Positions 59,001 to 64,000 of a stretch of 64,000 nt of DNA are shown here, in pieces. Source of the DNA: Synaphobranchus kaupii (taxonomy: Eukaryota > Chordata > Actinopteri > Anguilliformes > Synaphobranchidae); NCBI GenBank assembly GCA_029718625.1, contig CM056391.1:3727677-3791676 (forward strand). Reading direction: 5' to 3'. The notes below the pieces were generated by a model that saw only the letters and a list, made by a program, of their open reading frames with translations, ran no database searches and was not told the origin of the DNA. Position 1 is the first letter of the stretch. Each line of letters opens with the position of its first letter. A program made the position numbers and the translations under genes.

Positions 59001-59550
59001 TAAGTGAGTGAAAGTGGTGAATACTTTATTTTCTCTCTGAATAAGTGAGTGAAAGTGGTGAATCCTTTATTTTCTCTCTGAATAAGTGAGTGAAAGTGGT
59101 GAATCCTTTATTTTCTCTCTGAATAAGTGAGTGAAAGTGGTGAATCCTTTATTTTCTCTTTGAATAAGTGAGTAAACTTGGTAAATCCTTTATTTTCTCT
59201 TTGAATAAGTGAGTAAAAGTGGTGACTCCTTTATTTCCTCCTCAGGGTGGCTGACCGTGGGGCCCACGCTGACCAACAGCAACTTTAACTCGGAGGCGTA
59301 CGCCTCCCACTTCGGCGTGCCCAACTCCCACCTGTCCGGCTGCACCGAGGAGATCGAGAGGCTGCGCCCCAAGTCCCCGCCCCCCAAAACCAAGACGGAC
59401 CGGGGCGGGGGCGCCCCCAGGGGAGGGAGGGGCGGGCCCTCGGCCGGCCGCGGGGACAGAGGCCGCGAGCGCAACCGGCCCAGTTTCCGCGGCGACCGGG
59501 GTGGGTTCCGGGGCCGCGGCGGGCCTCACAGGGGATTCCCCCCTCGCTAG
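43969..59550 (+). CDS. mettl14: N6-adenosine RNA methyltransferase non-catalytic subunit METTL14, whole gene, 11 coding exons
   Basis: Nuclear partner of METTL3 in the m6A writer complex; it holds RNA and stabilises METTL3 rather than catalysing. Eleven exons with GT-AG edges and matching phases give 1368 nt, 455 residues plus stop (human 456, also 11 coding exons). Features: N-terminal helix [18 protein letters not shown]; acidic region with KRK about 60-107; methyltransferase-like fold about 120-400 with EPPL at 191-194 in place of the catalytic DPPW of METTL3; Arg297 in KGTVRRST, equivalent to human Arg298 in the RNA-binding groove; C-terminal Arg/Gly-rich tail from about 400 ([11 protein letters not shown] through FRGRGG), which helps RNA binding. 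The start is the ATG at 43969, with A at -3, which gives the conserved N-terminus. Divergent from prss12. Introns 7, 8 and 10 hold large repeats next to splice sites. Confidence 0.98.
44035..44606 (+). other. mettl14: mettl14 intron 1
   Basis: 0.57 kb with many GCTAGCTAGC and TAACGTTAGCT motifs, including the 14-bp palindrome AGCTAACGTTAGCT near 44350. No exon. Confidence 0.85.
44607..44695 (+). CDS. mettl14: mettl14 exon 2
   Basis: 89 nt, phase 0 in and phase 2 out: [18 protein letters not shown], then ETRETC. Acceptor TTGACAG|CT, donor TGCAG|GTCTGC, a weak +3 C donor. Confidence 0.96.
44840..44927 (+). CDS. mettl14: mettl14 exon 3
   Basis: 88 nt, phase 2 in and phase 0 out: [13 protein letters not shown], then an acidic stretch [12 protein letters not shown]. 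The basic AKRK is a candidate part of a nuclear localisation signal. Acceptor TTGAAG|GG, donor AGAAG|GTAACC. Confidence 0.95.
45027..45104 (+). CDS. mettl14: mettl14 exon 4
   Basis: 78 nt, 26 codons, phase 0 both sides: [20 protein letters not shown], then SSTFLK. Acceptor TCTTTAG|GA, donor TAAAG|GTGAGA. Confidence 0.96.
45105..45995 (+). other. mettl14: mettl14 intron 4
   Basis: 0.9 kb of AT-rich unique sequence. Nothing else seen. Confidence 0.85.
45996..46083 (+). CDS. mettl14: mettl14 exon 5
   Basis: 88 nt, phase 0 in and phase 1 out: [18 protein letters not shown], then [11 protein letters not shown]. Acceptor GTCACAG|GG, donor CGTAG|GTACGT. Confidence 0.97.
46285..46375 (+). CDS. mettl14: mettl14 exon 6
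   Basis: 91 nt, phase 1 in and phase 2 out: [20 protein letters not shown], then NTPPM split across the junction. Acceptor CCCTCAG|GT, donor CCCAT|GTAAGT. Confidence 0.97.
46376..47018 (+). other. mettl14: mettl14 intron 6
   Basis: 0.64 kb of AT-rich unique sequence. A 65-codon open frame at 46707 has no recognisable content. Confidence 0.85.
47019..47160 (+). CDS. mettl14: mettl14 exon 7 with the EPPL motif
   Basis: 142 nt, phase 2 in and phase 0 out: [14 protein letters not shown], then [15 protein letters not shown], ending WTWDD. EPPL at residues 191-194 marks the non-catalytic subunit. Acceptor GGCCAG|GT, donor GACGAT|GTGAGT. The 25-bp minisatellite starts 30 nt past the donor. Confidence 0.97.
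47161..48455 (+). other. mettl14: mettl14 intron 7
   Basis: 1.3 kb, two thirds of it a 25-bp minisatellite. A short TTATATTCCACAGGATC triplication lies at 48198-48251. Confidence 0.9.
47191..48040. repeat. 25-bp minisatellite, about 34 copies
   Basis: Each unit holds CTGCAGGGATATCAA and CCCCAGTGT, thus a PstI-type and an EcoRV-type palindrome side by side. Because 25 is not a multiple of three and the unit lacks stops, long open frames appear in all three forward frames. Confidence 0.98.
48456..48548 (+). CDS. mettl14: mettl14 exon 8
   Basis: 93 nt, 31 codons, phase 0 both sides: [19 protein letters not shown], then [12 protein letters not shown]. Acceptor TGATCAG|AT, donor GGATG|GTATGA. 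Confidence 0.97.
48639..49820. mobile_element. Palindromic Tc1-type element with arms of about 590 bp
   Basis: The ends CAGTTGCAAGAAAAAGTATG / CATACTTTTTCTTGCAACTG are flanked by TA. Each arm also has an internal direct copy of AAAAAGTATGTGAACCCTT, the double-repeat end of Tc1 elements. The two arms encode almost the same 90-codon open frame in opposite directions (48829-49101 plus; 49358-49630 minus; three residue differences). The centre lies at AGATCT, about 49228. GTGATGGTTTGGGGCTCGTT in the right arm resembles a transposase core segment. Confidence 0.92.
50779..50885. repeat. 19-20-bp tandem repeat with branch-point-like motif
   Basis: TCTAAC recurs at 50781, 50801, 50821, 50840, 50860 and 50879, each preceded by CCCCTTT or GTTT. 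The array ends 22 nt before the exon 9 acceptor. Confidence 0.95.
50908..51024 (+). CDS. mettl14: mettl14 exon 9
   Basis: 117 nt, 39 codons, phase 0 both sides: [20 protein letters not shown], then [12 protein letters not shown]. Acceptor CCCACAG|TG. The predicted branch-point motif TTCTAAC 24 nt upstream is the last of six tandem copies. Donor CCAAG|GTGAGG. Confidence 0.97.
51909..51960 (+). other. G-rich stretch with G-quadruplex potential
   Basis: Six or more runs of four to six G separated by single bases on the transcribed-sense strand, within mettl14 intron 9. Confidence 0.7.
52440..52645. repeat. Fish interspersed repeat fragment
   Basis: GGATGGGCTCCCCCTCTATA and GGGAGTTTTTTCTCACCACC are a layout I recognise as widely repeated in teleosts. 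The family name is not assigned. Confidence 0.4.
53155..53365 (+). CDS. mettl14: mettl14 exon 10
   Basis: 211 nt, phase 0 in and phase 1 out: [51 protein letters not shown] and FGRDSTIRP. Acceptor CTCCCCAG|GA, donor GCCAG|GTGAGA. Confidence 0.98.
53890..54153. repeat. 44-bp minisatellite, six copies
   Basis: GGCCCCTCCTACCCTCTCC followed by CCTATGTACACTCTATGGTC recurs every 44 bp from 53890. Confidence 0.96.
54360..54565. mobile_element. Foldback MITE-like element
   Basis: The left arm ATCTTCAGTCCTGGAGGGCTGC and the right arm GCAGCCCTCTGCGGCTGAAG are inverted and bound non-coding sequence. The pattern is common in fish. Confidence 0.55.
57000..59245. repeat. 41-bp minisatellite, about 54 copies, ending at the mettl14 exon 11 acceptor
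   Basis: Units hold GTGAATCCTTTATTTTCTCT, CTGAATAA and GTGAGTGAAAGTG. Variants: TCTTTG or TCTCTG, 39-bp and 37-bp length forms, and units with GAGTAAACTTGGTAAATCC. The array runs without a break into the acceptor. Confidence 0.98.
59246..59550 (+). CDS. mettl14: mettl14 exon 11 with RGG tail and stop
   Basis: 305 nt, phase 1 in, ending at TAG 59548-59550: [35 protein letters not shown], then the Arg/Gly tail ending GFPPR. Acceptor TCCTCCTCAG|GG; its pyrimidine tract is a modified last unit of the 41-bp minisatellite. GC content rises sharply at the exon. Confidence 0.98.
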
Positions 59551-59905
59551 GGAGAAGGTTCCGGAAAAGCGCCGTTCTGCCACTCGGCAGAAAGCAGGGG
59601 AGCAGGGGGGAGGAGTCAGTGAAGTGACAGGAACTAGTGCTGGAGTCACCGTTGGGTTATTTAGCCAAACTACCTGACTGATTGGACCTTTTGTACATTG
59701 TACATTTTCTAATGGTTTGTGGAACTGGAACATGAGAGAATCCAGAAATCAGTTTTTTTTCTCTTCTTTTTAAAAAAATTGATTTTATTGTTTGTGCATC
59801 AGAACTAGTATTTTTTTATCATGCTGTCTAGTGAACATGTTCTGTGACTTCTGAACATTGAGTGAACAAAAAAAAAAAAAATCTTGATTAAAAAGCTAAA
59901 CGAAT
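59551..59905 (+). other. mettl14: mettl14 3' UTR (probable)
   Basis: Follows the stop codon directly. It is AT-rich with T and A runs, and an ATTAAA hexamer at 59887-59892 is a candidate polyadenylation signal. The true 3' end is not shown by the sequence; longer UTRs are possible. Confidence 0.5.
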
Positions 59906-62174
59906 TTCTCTGAGAATCACTTTTGCGGCTGTCATCTTCACACACAATGCATCATGGGTAACTGAGTCTTTTCAAGTCATCTTCTCACACAATGTATCAT
60001 CTGGGACAATTATCAATGTGTCTGTTTTCAGAGGAAAAAAACCCTCGCCTTTGAGTTTAAAGTGCAGCTCCAAAGAAATCACTGAGATAAACGACAAAAT
60101 CATTTGCAGTAGAATAATGTGTTACTGCGATTCATAAATCCTTGATGTTGTACATCTGTTTTTTATGCGTCTTTATTTAATCATATCTAACGTTTATGCT
60201 GGGAAATGGTAGCCATAGCATTTGTTTCCAAAAGCTGAAGAAATATAAAACAGTGCTACAGTTTCCAAGAAGGATATTTTTAAATATACATTTAAATTAG
60301 AGATTCAGCTAAAGGTTAACTTAGCTATTGATCTGTACTGTGTGATATTTTTTGACTAAAGCAACACTATTATAGTTGCACAATTTTAAAGAGTGAGTGA
60401 GCTAGTCGGTTAGTGAGAATGTGTGCAAGTGGGCGTGTGCTTAATGTGTGGCATAAGACTGACACCTAGTGGTGAGAGCCTAAATCACAGTTGAGCTCAT
60501 AATTAACTGACCTTCATCCAGCTGTTTAATCCGTTCCCCAGTCTGAGATGTTTCTGCCTCGCTGTGCTGTGCTGTTCTGTAAATATGTGGGCCGTTTGTT
60601 GTTTAATTGTTTGTCTTTGCTGACAGTGCGAATATTGAATAGGGTTTTATATTCGCTTCAGGGTGAAGCTAAAGTCTTCTTTAGTAATGAGTCATGGAAT
60701 CGGGTCAATCCGTCACCGAAAACCTTTTTTTTTTTTTTTTTTATTCACTCAAGCTCTTTTTTTGCTGATGTTTTTTTTGAGCTGTGAAATCTTCCTTCAT
60801 CCCTTGTGTTTTTCACTGAGCCAATAATTAACACATGAAAAAACATCCCAAAATGTGACAGGACAAAAATTTGATTTTTGTTCGATTGAAAGCATACTAG
60901 AACTATTATAGCATGTAATGCACACCTAGTCTTAGTCAACATTGTGTAATCTATTGCGATAAATCCAGATTGGCTCAATATAATGTTCTTCAGCAGAAAC
61001 AATGTCAGGCCTATTTTAGAGTAAGTGGAACAATCCCCAATGATACATTCCACAGTTTTACATTTGATGGGTCAGCACTGTCCTCTTTCCAGGACTGGCA
61101 TTATTGTGCTGTATTTATCATTTATGGAGATATATGTTGGTTTTTGGTTTATAAATAATCTGCCCTAGTTCTGTAAATCAGTGGGACTTGCTGAATTATA
61201 AACTTCTCCATCTCTTGGAACAATACCCTTAAAAATGTCCTGAATGTAGAAGTTAACTGTAGGTATAACTATGACTACCCCTCCCTGTCAGCTCTCAACA
61301 ATGTAAGTATTGAGTTCAGTCTCTTTACTGGTATAATGTAAAGCCTCTTCACTGTTTTAATGGACTTGACTTCGATTCAAATTGTTTCTTACTAAATGTT
61401 TTTAGAAGCTCTTGGGTTCATTTTTAGCATCATTGTTTTAAGACATTTCCTGTTTTTCAGCAAGCAAACCTTTTCCGTTTGGTTATTTTTAATAGCTTTC
61501 ATAAGAACCAGTTTGATGAGACAAACCGTGCTTATGGGTTGAAAATGCAGTCTTCTCAATTCTATTTTGCTTAGTGAGAGACTTCCTGTGTATCTTTGGG
61601 AAATCTCTGGTACCTGGGGGACTATTGCATACATTAATAAATACATAACGGATCCTAATTTGTTATAAACAAATTTGCTCTCCTATACTAATGACCAAAT
61701 GCAATAGGAAATGGCTTCTGTAATTGTCCTTATTAATCCACCATTGAACCTTAACACCATTCCCCCAAATCACTTTTTGCTGACTTTTGTTCCCCCCTGT
61801 ATTGTTTGACTATTTCTACATGCACTTATATGGAGGTATTTTAGATTGACGTAGATTTATTTTTGGAAACTGCACTGAGGACAATTTGACTGAAGTTAAT
61901 TCACACCATTTATTAGTGACTGGAATTTATCACAGCACAAGAACGGTGTGATTACGGTGAAATCAGGCGCTAACTTGTCAGCGCTCTGCACATTGGTATG
62001 ATTAATGCAAAATTTGCTAATATGATTCATCACGCTTGTGACAGGCCAGTTCAGCTGTGTGACTCCATTAGAATGGGTGCCATTTATCATCAACCTGCAC
62101 CACTGTTATTCCCCAAAACCGTAACATGGTGCTTGTGAGTTTCAAACACACTCTTTCCTAAATGGGACTTGAAG

Positions 62175-62473
62175 CAGGGTGACACAGAGGGGCAGTGAAC
62201 AGTGCTTTCGCCTCATCGCAAGATGGTTCTGGGTTTGAATTCCGGGCCGAGGGCCTTTCTGTGTGGAGTCTGCATGTTCTCCCCGTGTCCGCGTGGGTTT
62301 CCTCCCACAGTCCAAAGACATGCAGGTTAGGCTAATTGGAGACTCTAAATTGCCCCTAGGTATGAGCGTGAGTGACTGGTGTGTGAGACCTGCGATGGAT
62401 TTGCTGACCTGTCACAGTGTATTTGTGCCTGACTAGAAGTAAATGGTTTAGAAAATAGAGGGATGGATGGGAC
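62175..62473 (+). mobile_element. SINE-like interspersed repeat
   Basis: A tRNA-like head (GGGGCAGTGAACAGTGCTTT, B-box-like GGGTTTGAATTCC) is followed by the body GTTCTCCCCGTGTCCGCGTG, TTTCCTCCCACAGTCCAAAG and CTAATTGGAGACTCTAAATT, and a GGATGGATGG end. It is widespread in fish. Confidence 0.7.
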
Positions 62474-62610
62474 TTAAAGCTTAAAAAAATGTATTTACTG
62501 AGATTTAACGTCTGACCTTATGGTTTTGTGTTTTGAATTTCAGACCAGGTGGTAGTTCGGTTGGCGGCCCCCATAATGGAATGTACTGAAAATCAGGGAT
62601 GTTGGAAAGC

Positions 62611-62770
62611 ACATCGATCTCCCAACGGTTCAGATGTCTGTGTGCAAAGCACATCGATCTCCCAAAGGTTCAGATGTCTGTGTGCAAAGCACATCGATCT
62701 CCCAACGGTTCAGATGTCTGTGTGCAAAGCACATCGATCTCCCAAAGGTTCAGATGTCTGTGTGCAAAGC
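62611..62770. repeat. 40-bp tandem repeat, four copies
   Basis: ACATCGATCTCCCAA(C/A)GG with CAGATGTCTGTGTGCAAAGC, starting at 62611, 62651, 62691 and 62731. The C and A variants alternate, pointing to an 80-bp duplication of a dimer. Confidence 0.96.
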
Positions 62771-64000
62771 CGACAGTCGAAACAGCGGCAAGACTCCAGC
62801 TTCAAAACCTCACGGTAAGTCACCCCTGCACTTCAATGTGGGTAAAATTATTATTATAAGAAGCGCTTTAACCCTGTAGACACCAGTGAGTTCCTGAAGA
62901 CTATTGACAATTTTAATAGAAATATGTTTCTTCTTTACCTGTACCTGTAACTTTACCTGGTTTCGCTCATGAATTCATTCTCCTGGGTCTGCAGGAGCCT
63001 TTTAAAATTGGGCAAAACCTAAAGAATTTAAGAACTTCAGATACATATTTGCTCTGTGTCTGCTGCACCAACTGCTACCCTTTTCTCAGAAAATGAGATT
63101 GCCAGTGTAATTTAGGGAATTTTTCCTGCCGTGAGGAAAATACCGTTGGGAGTAATGCAGTAAATGTCAGGCCCACACCTGTCCCATGGAACTCCAGAGA
63201 GGAGGAGGGCTCAGATTTAGGAACCATCTTCTTCATACCTGGTGTTTTATACCTGGCAGGACTCTCAAAGCAAACTCAAAGCGGATGTGCTGTAACTGAA
63301 TTGAAAATGTGCCCTGTGGCAAGGGGAGGATTTAGAAATTATTTTTGAAGTAGAGCTGTGATTCTGACACGCTAAGCTGCGCCGTGCACCACTGTGGCAG
63401 ACTCCAGGTTCAGTAGGTCCGCTGGGTCAGGAACTGTAGTGGCTCTTAAGTTATGAATAATGCTGTTTTTATTTTTAAAGAAAGCACCGTGGAGTGACAA
63501 ACCTGAGATTGATCTCTGTGGGTATTCAAGGGTGTAAAAGCCTTTTTTTTCTGCTCCCATTCCACATTTATATGATGTAAGTTACCACAGTGAGTGAATG
63601 TGAAAAGCGGTGTCATTTGACATTTTAACTGACGGGTTCAACCACTGGCGGGTCAGTTTTGCTGAAGGTACGTCCAGTTTAGGAGCTTCTGCATTGTGGG
63701 GCTCCTCCAGGAGCAGTAGCTGATTGGCTGGCGGATTGCAGAATGTTAACTAATTGGTCGACACTGACTCCGCCCATTTTGTGGGATGTGCTCCCTCCCG
63801 AACTGATAGAGGGCCTTGGAGTGAAGGGACGGGCCTTCAGGTGCACTTGGGAATTACAAATCGGTGAGAAAATTGAGGATGTTTTTAAAAGTCACTTGTT
63901 CCCCAGAGCGGTTCGTTATTTTTCCGCACGGTTAGTTGCTGTGTCTCAGTTCTGTAGATCACCATCGGCGCACGCTGTCCTGTTTGACTTTGCCTGAAGT

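Larger units (their letters stand above)
53366..59245 (+). other. mettl14: mettl14 intron 10
   Basis: 5.9 kb. It holds a 44-bp array, a foldback repeat near 54360-54565, a SINE tail near 56850-56890 (GGATTTAAGCGTCTGCTAAA) and a 2.2-kb 41-bp array reaching the exon 11 acceptor. 55050-55270 looks like another dispersed repeat with mirrored segments. Confidence 0.85.
59906..64000. other. Downstream flank of mettl14, no gene recognised
   Basis: AT-rich, with a SINE (62175-62473) and a 40-bp tandem repeat within a possible exon (62544-62814). I found no exon of SEC24D, the gene expected next from human synteny, on the minus strand; it may lie beyond the window. An 84-codon open frame at 63743 has no recognisable domain. 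Confidence 0.5.

Noticed and set aside
59242..59733. 163-codon minus-strand open frame opposite mettl14 exon 11
   Set aside because: Shadow of the GC-rich Arg/Gly tail; the plus-strand frame is fixed by homology and phase.
59906..64000. Exons of SEC24D on the minus strand, expected from human synteny
   Set aside because: I read the open frames and splice-like boundaries and saw no recognisable SEC24D segment. A translated search would be needed to exclude a short terminal exon.

Overview
This is vertebrate nuclear DNA, almost certainly from a bony fish (teleost). Long introns with GT-AG boundaries, dense CA/GT microsatellites, Tc1/mariner and hAT-like elements, tRNA-derived SINEs and two recognisable vertebrate genes all point that way. 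The species cannot be named from the window.

Two complete protein-coding genes lie head to head, about 1.55 kb apart between start codons. On the minus strand, 42420 down to 7433, is prss12 (neurotrypsin): 13 coding exons that join in frame to 815 codons plus stop. They encode a signal peptide, one kringle, four SRCR domains, a KR|IIGG activation site and a trypsin-like protease with His616, Asp666 and Ser765. On the plus strand, 43969 to 59550, is mettl14, the non-catalytic partner in the N6-adenosine RNA methyltransferase complex: 11 coding exons, 455 residues, with the EPPL pseudo-catalytic motif and a C-terminal RGG tail. Every junction was checked by hand for GT/AG and reading phase, and both chains close without a frameshift.

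Layout: 1-7432 is the 3' flank of prss12 and holds microsatellites and a 32-bp minisatellite; 7433-42420 is prss12, with introns carrying foldback elements, SINEs, a Sleeping-Beauty-type Tc1 relic and a 64-bp minisatellite; 42421-43968 is the shared upstream region; 43969-59550 is mettl14, with four minisatellites and a 1.2-kb palindrome in its introns; 59551-64000 is the 3' UTR and downstream sequence, with a SINE, a 40-bp tandem repeat and one possible orphan exon. In human the neighbour beyond METTL14 is SEC24D; I found no exon of it here.

The most unusual feature is where the tandem repeats sit. In both genes they repeatedly abut or overlap splice signals. A (GT)25 tract forms the 3' splice-site region of the in-frame prss12 exon carrying the catalytic histidine, and a 33-bp repeat lies just past that exon's donor. 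The prss12 exon 7 donor lies at the edge of a 64-bp array. The mettl14 exon 7 donor is 30 nt from a 25-bp array. The exon 9 acceptor follows six copies of a branch-point-like TTCTAAC motif, and the exon 11 acceptor is the last, modified unit of a 2.2-kb 41-bp array. In addition, mettl14 intron 8 holds a near-perfect palindrome with arms of about 590 bp that could fold into long double-stranded RNA. The two proteins have no evident shared pathway.
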